Under the pieces are notes generated by a model that was given only the letters and a program-made list of their open reading frames with translations, ran no database searches and had not been told where the DNA came from. Below are positions 53,612-61,886 of a stretch of 64,000 nucleotides of DNA, piece after piece. Position 1 is the first letter of the stretch; every line of letters begins with the position of its first letter. Origin of the DNA: Verrucomicrobiales bacterium. Its GTDB lineage: Bacteria > Verrucomicrobiota > Verrucomicrobiia > Limisphaerales > UBA11320. Position numbers and translations under genes: made by a program. The stretch is from positions 1-64,000 of the forward strand of contig JAEUHE010000237.1 in the NCBI GenBank assembly GCA_016793885.1. Direction: 5' to 3'.

Positions 53612-54690
53612 CTCGAGTGAACCGCCCCTGCCAGTGTTCGAGATCGGGAAGCCACCGGGGCGGAGGCTGTGGGGAACAGAGTCGACGGAGCCAGGCCCGG
53701 ACCGCCATCGACTCCGGGCCGCGCCAACCGATGGGCGACCAGGGCCAGAATGACGCTTGTCACCAACACCACCGCGCCGACCACGACATGGAGTGTGGCG
53801 ATATCCGCCGCTTTGCCGGTCCACACGGTACAGGCCCCCAAAATGGCCTGCACCCAAATCAAGCCCTGCCAAGCCAGCAAGCCCTGCCGCAAACCAGGAG
53901 CATGGCCGCCGACACGGCGTCCAATCCGAAAAGTGACCCAGGCGCTCAGCACCAGCAAACTCAACGCGCCAATGCGGTGTGCCATGTGCAAATGAATTTG
54001 GAGAGGAGTGATCGTAACTTCGGCATGCTCCTGGTTGATTCGATGCAGAAACTCAGGGTCCGTGGGCGGATACAGCTGCCCATAAGCCAACGGAAAGTCA
54101 GGAACCGCGAGACCCGAGTGCTGATGGCGCATGGCTGCCCCCAACAGGAGTTGAAGGAAAATGCCCGCCACCGCAACAACCATCCAATTTCGAACGTGCA
54201 GCGAGATCCCGGAGGTTCCCAACCGCTGCCAAAACCGGGTACAGAACAAAGCAATGGCCGCCAAAAGCGCCAGAAACCCTTGCGCCAGAGCAGCATGAAA
54301 TATTCCGATATAATCCTTAAACCACACGACCCGCAGCCCACCCAACACGCCTTGGAGAATCACCAGTCCCACCGCCAGAAACCCCAAGCGACGCAGCCAG
54401 ACACGTTTGTCCTTCACCCAAAGCCACACCGCCAGAACCACCGTAAGGAAACCCACCCACGAAGCAAACAGGCGATGGCTGTGTTCGTAGAAGATCCCCC
54501 CCTTCCACAGGTGGAAAGGCAGGAAAAACATGTTGTAACCATAGCTCGTGGGCCAGTCGGGCACCGCCATGCCTGCCCCTTTGCTGGTCACCAAGCCACC
54601 GATGCCGATCAACAAGAGAGTATTGACCGCCGCAAAGACCGCGAATCGCTTTAACCAGATATTGTGTTCTGAACCCATCATCACGGTCAC
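53608..54690 (-). CDS. ctaA: Heme A synthase (CtaA/COX15)
   Basis: The 360-residue membrane protein converts heme O to heme A. It has eight membrane helices in two halves and the paired His motifs: VPDWPTSYGYNMFFLPFHLW with YEHSHRLFASWVG in the first half and LHMAHRIGALSLLVLSAWV, TLHVVVGAVVLVTS in the second, also FHAALAQGFLALL. The Met at 54690 starts with MTVMMGSEHNI, and one of the next Mets may be the true start. It is the first gene of the oxidase cluster and is coupled to ctaB by overlapping stop and start. Confidence 0.94.
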   Translation of the reverse strand: MTVMMGSEHNIWLKRFAVFAAVNTLLLIGIGGLVTSKGAGMAVPDWPTSYGYNMFFLPFHLWKGGIFYEHSHRLFASWVGFLTVVLAVWLWVKDKRVWLRRLGFLAVGLVILQGVLGGLRVVWFKDYIGIFHAALAQGFLALLAAIALFCTRFWQRLGTSGISLHVRNWMVVAVAGIFLQLLLGAAMRHQHSGLAVPDFPLAYGQLYPPTDPEFLHRINQEHAEVTITPLQIHLHMAHRIGALSLLVLSAWVTFRIGRRVGGHAPGLRQGLLAWQGLIWVQAILGACTVWTGKAADIATLHVVVGAVVLVTSVILALVAHRLARPGVDGGPGLAPSTLFPTASAPVASRSRTLAGAVHSR

Positions 54691-54708
54691 ACTATGTACC
54701 CAAAAACA

Positions 54709-54737
54709 AACCGCTGCGAGAAAGTCTCGCAGCGGTT
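54709..54737 (-). terminator. Terminator of the copper-protein gene
   Basis: AACCGCTGCGAGA (54709-54721) and TCTCGCAGCGGTT (54725-54737) form a perfect 13-bp stem with a 3-nt loop. On the minus strand it is followed by TTTGTTTTTG. It separates the copper-protein gene from the oxidase cluster, so the latter must have its own promoter within 54691-54708 or be read through. Confidence 0.9.
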
Positions 54738-54794
54738 GGAATTGTAAGGTCCAGAGAGGTTAAACCTCAAGGACTATTACGAGGAGCCCAGGGC

Positions 54795-55517
54795 TCACTT
54801 CGCAGCCGGAACTTCCAGCTCGAAATTGACGGAGGCATTGGCCCCCTTCACTTCGACATCCTTGGCCGACTTGCCAGCACGACGGTGGCTGGCTTCGACC
54901 TTATACTTGCCGTCCGGAACGTTCTTGATGGTGAAGCTGCCATCCGCCCCTGAAACGGCGAAGAAGGGATGCGGAACGACGGTCACATACGCAAACATCC
55001 ACGGATGCACGTCGCACTTGTAGGGCAGAAAATCTTCAGCATTCTCGTACGCATACTCCAAATCCTTGGCCTTGGCCATCTGCGCCTTGTTGCTCGGTTT
55101 ATTGCCAGCGACTTTGGGCTGCGCGTTCACATTGTGCAACGCGTCATCCGAATTCCTCACCACGAGCTTCTGTCCGGCTTGAACCGCGCTGATGTAGGGA
55201 ACGTATTCGCAGCCGCGTTGATCCAGAAGAACAGGTTCAGCCGACGGCGCATGCGTCCCGGTGACTCCTTCAGTGATCTTGATCACAACCTGAGCCAATT
55301 CGCCGTTCGCCCCAACCACATAAACGCGGTTCTTCGGGCCCTGGGACAGCTTCCCGCAGCTCGGATCCGCCGTGAGCGCCGCGGTCTTCTGCGCCAAATT
55401 CGGCTCAGGGGGCGGTGTGCCCTTCAAGGTCACCTTGCCCGAAATGTCCGCAGCGGACACCGCACCTACCGTGCTGCCGAGAAGCGTCGCTACCACCAAG
55501 AAGTCATTCAATTTCAT
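54795..55517 (-). CDS. Exported cupredoxin-like copper protein
   Basis: The 240-residue protein has a signal peptide (FLVVATLLGSTVGAVSAA) and one cupredoxin-like domain with a type-I-like ligand set: His128 (ALHNV) and YKCDVHPWMFAYV, giving Cys168, His171 and Met174. A carboxypeptidase-regulatory-like domain follows (ADGSFTIKNVPDGKYKVEAS) to the C-terminus. Such plastocyanin-like proteins with the HNV and C-x-x-H-x-x-M spacing are found near respiratory clusters and may shuttle electrons to the oxidase. It has its own terminator, so it is transcribed separately from ctaA. Confidence 0.85.
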   Translation of the reverse strand: MKLNDFLVVATLLGSTVGAVSAADISGKVTLKGTPPPEPNLAQKTAALTADPSCGKLSQGPKNRVYVVGANGELAQVVIKITEGVTGTHAPSAEPVLLDQRGCEYVPYISAVQAGQKLVVRNSDDALHNVNAQPKVAGNKPSNKAQMAKAKDLEYAYENAEDFLPYKCDVHPWMFAYVTVVPHPFFAVSGADGSFTIKNVPDGKYKVEASHRRAGKSAKDVEVKGANASVNFELEVPAAK

Positions 55518-55902
55518 ATCAATTCAGTCAACAGTTCAGTCAATAAACCACAGTCTCGATATCGAACATCCGATTCTATCCAACTCGTCGCCCCATCACC
55601 ACCGACGGCCGGAAACTACCCTGGTCCAGCCGCCGTCGCAAGCGATTTGAGCAGGGCCGACTCAGCACCAAACCATAGAGATTCGACGGTCCCCAGTGCC
55701 CGATATTCATAGACTTCCGGGTAGACAGGCTCTCTCCATGAACTCTTTCCTCTCCGCGCCCTCCGCGCCTCCGCGAGAGATTCCGGCAGTCCTTCCGAGT
55801 CAGGGGAGGGATCTGTTCTCGCGGAGGCGCGGAGAACGCGGAGGAGCACCAATGAGGTTCTAACCCGGAGTCATGTCCGGTCGGGACAAGTCCGACAGGC
55901 TG
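55518..55902. other. Gene-free spacer with repeats R4 and R3
   Basis: The spacer contains the upstream region of the copper-protein gene, the R4 repeat copy B (55763-55849), and the R3 half-repeat ending in the stop codon of the methyltransferase gene. A run of direct repeats (AGTCAACAGTTCAGTCAATA at 55526-55545) occurs near the copper gene start. I see no coding region. Confidence 0.6.
55763..55849. repeat. Dispersed repeat R4, copy B
   Basis: The unit is nearly identical to 35599-35681 (two differences over 83 bp). In this copy the ends form a perfect 16-bp inverted repeat, CCGCGCCTCCGCGAGA at 55763-55778 and TCTCGCGGAGGCGCGG at 55817-55832. Directly upstream is a further related CTCCGCGCCCTCCGCGCC stretch. 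Confidence 0.85.
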
Positions 55903-55906
55903 CTAG
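55873..55906. repeat. Dispersed repeat R3, half copy overlapping a stop codon
   Basis: TGTCCGGTCGGGACAAGTCC followed by GACAGGCTGCTAG resembles the right half of 61792-61890. The CTAG core carries the TAG stop codon of the minus-strand methyltransferase gene (stop at 55903-55905). Confidence 0.65.
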
Positions 55907-56763
55907 GGCGGAAATCCTATCGCCAACTTCACCGCAGAATACTCGGGATGGATCTGACCCTGGGCGTCTCGAATGACCAGGTCCGGCTCAACCCAGGGCT
56001 CCGGACCCCAGGAGTCCGGAAGGTCCTGACGTCGCATCATGCCAAAGAGGCCGATCAGCGGCGCGTCCCCCTCCCGGAAAACAATGGACCGCCGCCTCAC
56101 CAGAACCAGATTCGCCGCCGCAACGGCGTCAACCACACGCCGCAAGCACTCCGGGGCCGAGGGAAAGACCAAGGCAAAAAAGCCCCCGGCAGCCAAGTGA
56201 CGCGCAGCCACAAGGCAATAGTCGCGAACATCGCCTCGAACCTCAAACCGACAAGCCACCTTCTGCGGATGATCACCCAGCACTCCGCTGCCCAATGGAA
56301 AATAGGGTGGGCTACCCAGCACCAAATCGAATCGCTCCGTCGGCGACAACACGCCCGCGTCCCGGAAGTCTCCCAGGCGAATGTCATAGCGATCCGTCAG
56401 CCCGTTGTAAGCAGCGGACCGTCGCGCGAGACCGACACTCTCGGACTGCGCCTCCACCGTTACGAACTGCGCTCCCGGCAGCCTCCACGCCGCAATCATC
56501 CCAACCGTCCCGACCCCGCTTCCCAGGTCCAAGACGCGGGATGCCGTCGGACACCAACTGGTACCATACCAGGCTGCCAGAATGTCATCGGTGGAAAACC
56601 GATGCCCCTTCCGCAATTGCAGCAGTCTAAAGTGCCCGCTGATGGCGTCCAGACTCTCGTCCTCCGCCACCACAATACCAGCGTCCAATCCCGGCGGGAC
56701 TGGTCCCGGCTTCGCCCAACCCCGAAAATGGCTGTCCGGAGCAGGATTAAGCGGCTGGTTCAT
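55903..56763 (-). CDS. TrmN6-like S-adenosylmethionine-dependent methyltransferase
   Basis: The 286-residue soluble protein reads as a class I methyltransferase of the tRNA1(Val) A37-N6 type (TrmN6/YfiC-like): RKGHRFSTDDILAAWYG lead, VLDLGSGVGTVGMIAA (motif I), TVEAQSESVGLARR (motif II), and the catalytic GSPPYFPLGSG in place of the usual N-P-P-Y, where Gly replaces Asn. It likely methylates an adenine, but the NPPY change makes the substrate less certain. Upstream frame to 57018 is not needed; the ATG at 56763 precedes the first conserved part. Stop codon is in repeat R3. The next gene, an aminotransferase, starts 1166 nt upstream on the same strand and ends 47 nt before this start, so they may be co-transcribed. 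Confidence 0.85.
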   Translation of the reverse strand: MNQPLNPAPDSHFRGWAKPGPVPPGLDAGIVVAEDESLDAISGHFRLLQLRKGHRFSTDDILAAWYGTSWCPTASRVLDLGSGVGTVGMIAAWRLPGAQFVTVEAQSESVGLARRSAAYNGLTDRYDIRLGDFRDAGVLSPTERFDLVLGSPPYFPLGSGVLGDHPQKVACRFEVRGDVRDYCLVAARHLAAGGFFALVFPSAPECLRRVVDAVAAANLVLVRRRSIVFREGDAPLIGLFGMMRRQDLPDSWGPEPWVEPDLVIRDAQGQIHPEYSAVKLAIGFPP

Positions 56764-56810
56764 GCGATGGGTTTGCTGGGAACCGAAACTAAAGATTCCA
56801 CGCTCTCTAC

Positions 56811-57929
56811 CTACTTGCCGAGGCAGGTCCGCAAGGCGCTCAGAAGCCGGTCGACATTGGCGGTGCGTGCAGTCTCTCCCATCAAACCTATCCGGATGAT
56901 CTTGCCCTTCAACGGCCCCAGTCCGGCGCCCAGCTCGATTCCAAACTCCAGCAGCATCCGCTTGCGCAAGGCCGCCTCGTCCAACCCCGACGGCACCCCC
57001 ACCGCGTTCAATTGCCAAAGTTGATGGCCTTCCTGCGACACAATTTGCAGTCCCAGCTCAGCAAGCCCCCGCTTCAGGTACTGGCAGCACTGCTCATGAC
57101 GAAGGAACCGTGCCGACAACCCCTCTTCCAAAGTCAGTCGCAGCGCTTCATGCAACGCATAGTTCATCGAGATAGGAGCGGTGTGATGATAAACCCGATC
57201 CTGTCCCCAATACGCCGCCAGCAAATTCACATCCAAATACCAGCTCTGCACTTTACGCTGCCGATGCGTAGCCACTTCCAACGCGCGAGGGCTTAACGAC
57301 ACCGGAGACAGTCCAGGCGGGCAGCTCAGGCACTTCTGCGTCCCGCTGTAAACCGCGTCCACCCGCCACTCGTCGAGCTTCACCGGACAGCCCCCTAAGG
57401 AGGTTACCGTATCCAGAACGAAGAGAGCCCCGGCGTCGTGGGCCAGTTTCGAGATTTCCTCCACCGGCGTGAGCGCACCGGTGGACGTTTCGGCATGGAC
57501 GACGGCGACCAACTTGGGCCGAGACACGCGTGTCAAGGCGTCGCTGATTGCCCCCGGTTCTATAATGCGTCCCCAGGGAGCCTCCACCTTGGTCACCTTG
57601 GCTCCACAGCGTTCGGCCACTTCGGCCATACGCATCCCAAAGACACCATTAACCCCCACGATGACCTCGTCGCCCGGTTCAATGAGATTCACAAAGCAGA
57701 ACTCCATCCCCGCGCTCCCCGTACCGCTCACGGGGAATGTCATGTCGTTCGACGTCTGAAACACCTGCCGCAACATCCCCTTCAGTTCTTCCATCATCTT
57801 GATGAACTCGGGATCCAGATGTCCCAGGACAGGCTTGCCCATCGACTCCAGAACCGAGGCCGGAACCATGCTCGGTCCCGGTCCCATCAAGAGACGCGAC
57901 GACGGCTGAAAAGCAGCAGGTGTTTGCAT
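56811..57929 (-). CDS. Alanine-glyoxylate/serine-pyruvate-type aminotransferase
   Basis: The 372-residue class V PLP enzyme has the family features LMGPGPSMVPASVLESM, VSGTGSAGMEFCFVNLIEPG, VHAETSTGAL, FVLDTVTSLGG and the PLP lysine in YSGTQKCLSCPPGLSP (Lys199). It would transfer the amino group of alanine or serine to glyoxylate (photorespiratory-type or glyoxylate detoxification metabolism) or act on a related pair. The ATG at 57929 starts with MQTPAAFQPSSRLLMGPGP; the long frame upstream is not plausible. It is divergent from the SDR gene at 58038. Confidence 0.93.
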   Translation of the reverse strand: MQTPAAFQPSSRLLMGPGPSMVPASVLESMGKPVLGHLDPEFIKMMEELKGMLRQVFQTSNDMTFPVSGTGSAGMEFCFVNLIEPGDEVIVGVNGVFGMRMAEVAERCGAKVTKVEAPWGRIIEPGAISDALTRVSRPKLVAVVHAETSTGALTPVEEISKLAHDAGALFVLDTVTSLGGCPVKLDEWRVDAVYSGTQKCLSCPPGLSPVSLSPRALEVATHRQRKVQSWYLDVNLLAAYWGQDRVYHHTAPISMNYALHEALRLTLEEGLSARFLRHEQCCQYLKRGLAELGLQIVSQEGHQLWQLNAVGVPSGLDEAALRKRMLLEFGIELGAGLGPLKGKIIRIGLMGETARTANVDRLLSALRTCLGK

Positions 57930-58037
57930 GGGCGAAAACCTAGGCGTTCGACCGCCTAGGATCAATCTTTTGTCGAGGCCCCCCGCCCCACCTGCATTGA
58001 CAGGCCGCACGACCTCGCCCATCGTGACGCTCAACAC

Positions 58038-58841
58038 ATGGCATCCACCTCGAATCCCGCTGCCCTCATCACCGGCGCTTCCCGGGGCATCGGACGCGGC
58101 ATTGCTCTCGCCCTGGCGCAAACCGGCCATGACCTGCTGATCAACTACGCGCAGGATCAGAAAGCCGCCGAGCAAACCGCCGTCGATTGTCGGGCAGCGG
58201 CCGCCGCCCGGCAGCAACGCATCCGCGCGGAGATTTGCCAGAGCGACATCAGCCAAGCCAGCGACCGAGAGCGCCTGATCGCGGTCCATCGGGAACAGTT
58301 CGGCCGACTCGACCTGCTCGTGAACAACGCCGGAGTCGCCCCCAAAGTCCGCTGCGATCTGCTCGAAGCCACCGAGGAAAGCCTCGACCGCCTGCTGGCT
58401 ATCAACCTCAAAGGGCCCTTCTTCCTAACTCAGCTGGCCGCCGCTTGGATGATCGAGCAGACCGGGTCACATCCAGATCGCCCCAAGCCCAAGATCGTCA
58501 CCATCACGTCGATCAGCGCTTACACCGCGTCGGTCAATCGGGGTGACTATTGCCTCAGCAAGGCCGGCCTCAGCATGCTCACTCCGCTGTTCGCGGAGAG
58601 GCTCGCCGAAAACGGCATCCTCGTGTTCGAGATTCGACCAGGAATCATCCAATCCGACATGACCGCCGGGGTGCGCGATCGCTACGATCGCCTCATCGCC
58701 GAGGGACTTACCCCCATCCGCCGATGGGGGACGCCCGAGGATGTCGGCAAAGCGGTCGCAGCCATCGCCAGCGATGCATTTCCCTTCAGTACCGGCGACG
58801 TCTTCAACGTCGATGGCGGATTTCATTTGCGACGTCTCTAA
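58038..58841 (+). CDS. Short-chain dehydrogenase/reductase (FabG-like)
   Basis: The 267-residue classical SDR has the NAD(P) loop [10 protein letters not shown], DxD-like [17 protein letters not shown], and the catalytic tetrad with [22 protein letters not shown] (Tyr and Lys of YxxxK, Ser in SIS). Family members reduce keto or oxo sugars and acids. It precedes the GH88-like hydrolase by 17 nt on the same strand, so it probably reduces a keto product of uronate breakdown, not a fatty acid intermediate. The specificity is an inference from context. Confidence 0.92.
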   Translation: MASTSNPAALITGASRGIGRGIALALAQTGHDLLINYAQDQKAAEQTAVDCRAAAAARQQRIRAEICQSDISQASDRERLIAVHREQFGRLDLLVNNAGVAPKVRCDLLEATEESLDRLLAINLKGPFFLTQLAAAWMIEQTGSHPDRPKPKIVTITSISAYTASVNRGDYCLSKAGLSMLTPLFAERLAENGILVFEIRPGIIQSDMTAGVRDRYDRLIAEGLTPIRRWGTPEDVGKAVAAIASDAFPFSTGDVFNVDGGFHLRRL

Positions 58842-58858
58842 CTCACCCGACCTTCCTC

Positions 58859-60226
58859 ATGCCGCTGCATCTCCGAACCGACTTAACCCCGTCGAACCTA
58901 CGGCCGGACGTCCTACGTCTCTTCGAACTGTCCGCGCGGAAGATTCAGTCACTTAACCGGACCTGGAAGCCCTCCCAGGGCACCCCGGTCTTCACCCGCG
59001 CCGGCCGCTACACGAGTCGAGGCTGGACGGAATGGACTCAGGGATTCCAATACGGAGCCTGCCTGCTCCAATTCGATGCGGTGGGCGGGGAGAAATTCCT
59101 CGAGCTTGGCCGCAGCGGAACCGTGGAGCACATGGCGACGCACGTGTCCCATGTGGGAGTGCATGACCACGGCTTCAACAATGTGTCCACTTACGGAAAC
59201 CTGAGGCGCCTGATGCGCGAAGGCAGGATCCCCCACGACCGGGAAGCGATGAATTTCTATGAGCTGGCGCTCAAGGTGTCGGGAGCCGTCCAAGCCGCTC
59301 GCTGGACCGAGTTGCCCAAGGGGCAAGGTTTCATTTACTCCTTCAACGGTCCCCATTCGCTGTTCATCGATACCATGCGATCCTTGCGATCCCTGGCCAT
59401 CGCCCATCAGCTCGGTCATCCGCTCATGGCGGAACGCGACCGGAAGATCTCCCTCTTGCAGCGCCTGGTCCAGCACGCGCTCACGACCGCCGACTACGCG
59501 GTTTACTTTGGCCAGGGGCGGGATGCCTACGATGTGCCGGGGCGAGTCGCTCACGAGTCCATCTTCAACCTCAACGACGGCAGCTACCGCTGTCCCAATT
59601 CACAACAAGGCTACTCCCCCTTCACCACCTGGACCCGCGGTCTGGCGTGGGCGCTGCTGGGTTTTGCCGAGCAGCTGGAGTTCCTGAGCCAATGGGATGA
59701 GCCGGAGATCGTGACCCCGGCTGTGCTCCGTCGGTTTGAGCAGACCGCGATGGCCGCAGCGGAACGTTACTTGGAGGACTGCTGCACCGACGGAATCCCC
59801 GTCTGGGACACGGGTGCGCCGCAGTTGCACCGGCTCGGTGCCTACGCCCAGCGCGCCTCCGACCCCTACAACGCGTGGGAGCCGGTCGACAGCTCAGCCG
59901 CAGCGATCGCCGCGCAAGGATTTCTGGTGCTCGGCCGACATCTGATCGCCAAACGCCGCCTAGCAATCGGCCGGCGCTACCACGCCGCGGGCCTGACGAT
60001 CGCCCGCACACTCTTCCGGGACCCCTATCTCAGCGTGCAGGACAAGCACCAAGGCCTGATCCTTCACTCCATTTACCATCGTCCGAACGGATGGGACTAC
60101 ATCGTCAAGGGGCAAAAGGTTCCCAACGGCGAGAGCTCCATGTGGGGCGACTATCACGCCCGCGAACTCGGCCTGCTCATCCTCCGCGAAGCCGAGGGAA
60201 AACCCGCCCTGCGCTTTTGGGCCTGA
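58859..60226 (+). CDS. Glycosyl hydrolase family 88-like (unsaturated glycuronyl hydrolase)
   Basis: The 455-residue protein has an (alpha/alpha)6 barrel look with HVSHVGVHDHGFNNVSTYGN (conserved Asp of GH88), GRVAHESIFNLNDGSYRCPN and DTGAPQLHR near the active site and WEPVDSSAAAIAAQGFLVLG. GH88 enzymes hydrate the unsaturated uronic acid released by polysaccharide lyases, so the partner substrate would be pectin, ulvan, GAG or similar oligosaccharides. No signal peptide is visible, so it acts inside the cell. The start at ATG 58859 lies 17 nt after the SDR stop; the open frame runs upstream to 58550, inside the SDR. Confidence 0.88.
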   Translation: MPLHLRTDLTPSNLRPDVLRLFELSARKIQSLNRTWKPSQGTPVFTRAGRYTSRGWTEWTQGFQYGACLLQFDAVGGEKFLELGRSGTVEHMATHVSHVGVHDHGFNNVSTYGNLRRLMREGRIPHDREAMNFYELALKVSGAVQAARWTELPKGQGFIYSFNGPHSLFIDTMRSLRSLAIAHQLGHPLMAERDRKISLLQRLVQHALTTADYAVYFGQGRDAYDVPGRVAHESIFNLNDGSYRCPNSQQGYSPFTTWTRGLAWALLGFAEQLEFLSQWDEPEIVTPAVLRRFEQTAMAAAERYLEDCCTDGIPVWDTGAPQLHRLGAYAQRASDPYNAWEPVDSSAAAIAAQGFLVLGRHLIAKRRLAIGRRYHAAGLTIARTLFRDPYLSVQDKHQGLILHSIYHRPNGWDYIVKGQKVPNGESSMWGDYHARELGLLILREAEGKPALRFWA

Positions 60227-60714
60227 TCATTTAGAGGACGTTTCGCCCCCCGAAGGGGATCCCAGCTCCGCTGAGGGGACCAAAGTGGTAAAGGCCTCTC
60301 ATCTTTACCTCCAAAAAATGGGAACTAAACAAGTTGGGTAACGCCGGCGTTTCTCACTTTGTCGGCAAGGCCCGAACCCGCAGGGTTCAAAGAGATGTAG
60401 CCGGGGGTGCTCGCACCCCCGGAACTGTTAAAAGTACGGAGCATCGAGCAGCGATGCCACCGGCTTCTTAGGCTTGCGTCAACCGCTTCAAGGAACCTAA
60501 TCAGTTCGTCAGTCCATTGGCGGACGGGTGGCACGCCTTTCAGGGTGCTGTTGATTAGGAGGCCGACTGACCGGGGATATTGCTGCGCTCCACGCCCCGT
60601 AATCTCTGGGAACCCTGCGGGTTCTCGGCTTCCGCATTGACTTCGCACGACGAACAGAAGAGGAAAGGTGGCGCCGTGCGGCCCGGATCAAGCGCCCGTC
60701 GGCAAAGCACCAAC
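60227..60714. other. Gene-free region with R1 repeat copy B
   Basis: It holds a weak CCCCCCGAAGGGG hairpin shortly after the GH88 stop, and R1 copy B (about 60371-60630). Short open frames here are translations of the repeat. The promoter of the MTA phosphorylase gene must lie in the last 80 bases. Confidence 0.65.
60371..60630. repeat. Dispersed repeat R1, copy B, with terminal inverted repeats
   Basis: This copy is bounded by a perfect 15-bp inverted repeat, GAACCCGCAGGGTTC at 60374-60388 and GAACCCTGCGGGTTC at 60610-60624. Inside are the GGGGGTGC/GCACCCCC hairpin (60403-60420) and the blocks shared with copy A. It has the layout of a small non-autonomous palindromic element. No target duplication was evident by eye. 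Confidence 0.75.
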
Positions 60715-61578
60715 ATGAGCCACAAAATCGGAATCATCGGCGGCAGCGGATTGTATCATATCGAAGGCTTTACCCAACAAAAGTGGGTAAAGGTCAAAAC
60801 ACCGTTCGGTCCTCCGTCCGACGATCTGCTCACGGGGAAGCTCGCCGGCCGCGAGGTCGTCTTCCTGCCACGCCATGCCCGCGGCCATCGTATCCTCCCC
60901 AGCGAGCTGAACCATCGCGCCAATATCTGGGCGATGAAGAAACTAGGCGTTCAATGGGTGATCAGCGTCAGCGCGGTGGGCTCGCTGCAGAAGAAATATC
61001 ATCCCTGCGATATCGTCCTGGTGAACCAATTCATCGACCGCACAAAGCGCTCCTTCGAACACACGTTCTTCGGCCAAGGCATCGTCGCGCATGTGGCGTT
61101 CGCGGATCCGATTTGTGAGGAGCTTCGAAGGCTCCTGCTCAAATCCGCTCAAGCCTGCGGCGCCCGAGTCCACGACGGAGGCACCTACGTCAACATGGAG
61201 GGGCCTGCCTTCAGCACCCGGGCCGAATCCCTGACCAATCACAAGTTGGGCTACGACGTCATCGGCATGACCAACCTGGGGGAGGCGAAGTGCGCGCGCG
61301 AGGCCGAACTGGCCTACGCCACCATGGCCATGGTGACCGATTACGATTGCTGGAAGGTCGACGAAGCCCATGTCACGGTGGAGATGGTGATCGAGAATCT
61401 GCGTCACAATGCTGAACAAGCGAAAGCGATTTTGCTCGAGACCATCCCGATGATTCCCAAGGAGCCTGGCTGGCCGTGCCATCACGCGCTGCAAAACGCC
61501 ATCATGACAGATCCTAAACTCTGGCCCAAAAAGACCGTCCGCAATCTGGGTCCCATCCTAGCAGGCCATCGGACTTAG
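60715..61578 (+). CDS. mtnP: S-methyl-5'-thioadenosine phosphorylase
   Basis: The 287-residue enzyme splits methylthioadenosine (a by-product of polyamine synthesis) into adenine and methylthioribose-1-phosphate. It has IGIIGGSGLYHIEGF, FLPRHARGHRILPSELNHRA, SVSAVGSLQ, VNMEGPAFSTRAES and IGMTNLGEAKCAREAELAYA, and all are typical of the MTAP branch of the nucleoside phosphorylases. The ATG at 60715 begins at the first conserved residue (MSHKIGIIGG); the upstream open frame runs through the R1 repeat. The gene stands alone, followed by repeats R2. Confidence 0.95.
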   Translation: MSHKIGIIGGSGLYHIEGFTQQKWVKVKTPFGPPSDDLLTGKLAGREVVFLPRHARGHRILPSELNHRANIWAMKKLGVQWVISVSAVGSLQKKYHPCDIVLVNQFIDRTKRSFEHTFFGQGIVAHVAFADPICEELRRLLLKSAQACGARVHDGGTYVNMEGPAFSTRAESLTNHKLGYDVIGMTNLGEAKCAREAELAYATMAMVTDYDCWKVDEAHVTVEMVIENLRHNAEQAKAILLETIPMIPKEPGWPCHHALQNAIMTDPKLWPKKTVRNLGPILAGHRT

Positions 61579-61886
61579 AGTACCTTTCTGCAGAGTGCCC
61601 GGCAGGGCTATTATTTGGTTCCACGCCTTTCTGGGCGTCGGCCTGCTAGCAACCACCCCGACTCCGAGTCGGGGTGCGGATAAGTTCGACCGACTCCCCA
61701 TGAGCCAAGCCTCGTCACCTCGGCTCCTACACTTCAAAACTGTAGGAAACGCTCATCAGAGGATGGGTTACTTTTTCCGCAGGAAAACTACCTAGCAGCC
61801 TGTCGGGACGCTTCCTAAGCGAAAACTCAGCACTCTCGGTCTCCACAGCCAAACTCGCGTCCGGTGGGAACAACTAGGACAGGGTG
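61579..61886. other. Gene-free spacer with R2 and R3 repeats
   Basis: Only 10 nt separate the MTA phosphorylase stop from repeat R2 (61588-61676); then comes about 115 bp without clear features and the R3 repeat (61792-61890). No gene is supported. Confidence 0.65.
61588..61676. repeat. Dispersed repeat R2, copy B
   Basis: Similar to 5169-5256, with the same order CTGCAG, TGCCCG, CGGCCTGCTAGCAA and the identical 23-nt hairpin CACCCCGACTC-C-GAGTCGGGGTG (61654-61676). It starts about 10 nt after the mtnP stop codon and can serve as terminator for that gene. Confidence 0.78.

Noticed and set aside
53617-54654. 345-residue plus-strand frame over ctaA
   Set aside because: The minus-strand frame encodes the heme A synthase helices and His motifs; the plus frame is Gln/Pro/His-rich noise.
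55616-55852. Minus-strand 78-residue frame that recurs at 35475-35681
   Set aside because: The recurrent peptide is explained by the R4 repeat, which is read in the same frame in both places.
60407-60640. Frame of 77 residues in R1 copy B
   Set aside because: Translation of the repeat; no ribosome site or conservation outside R1.
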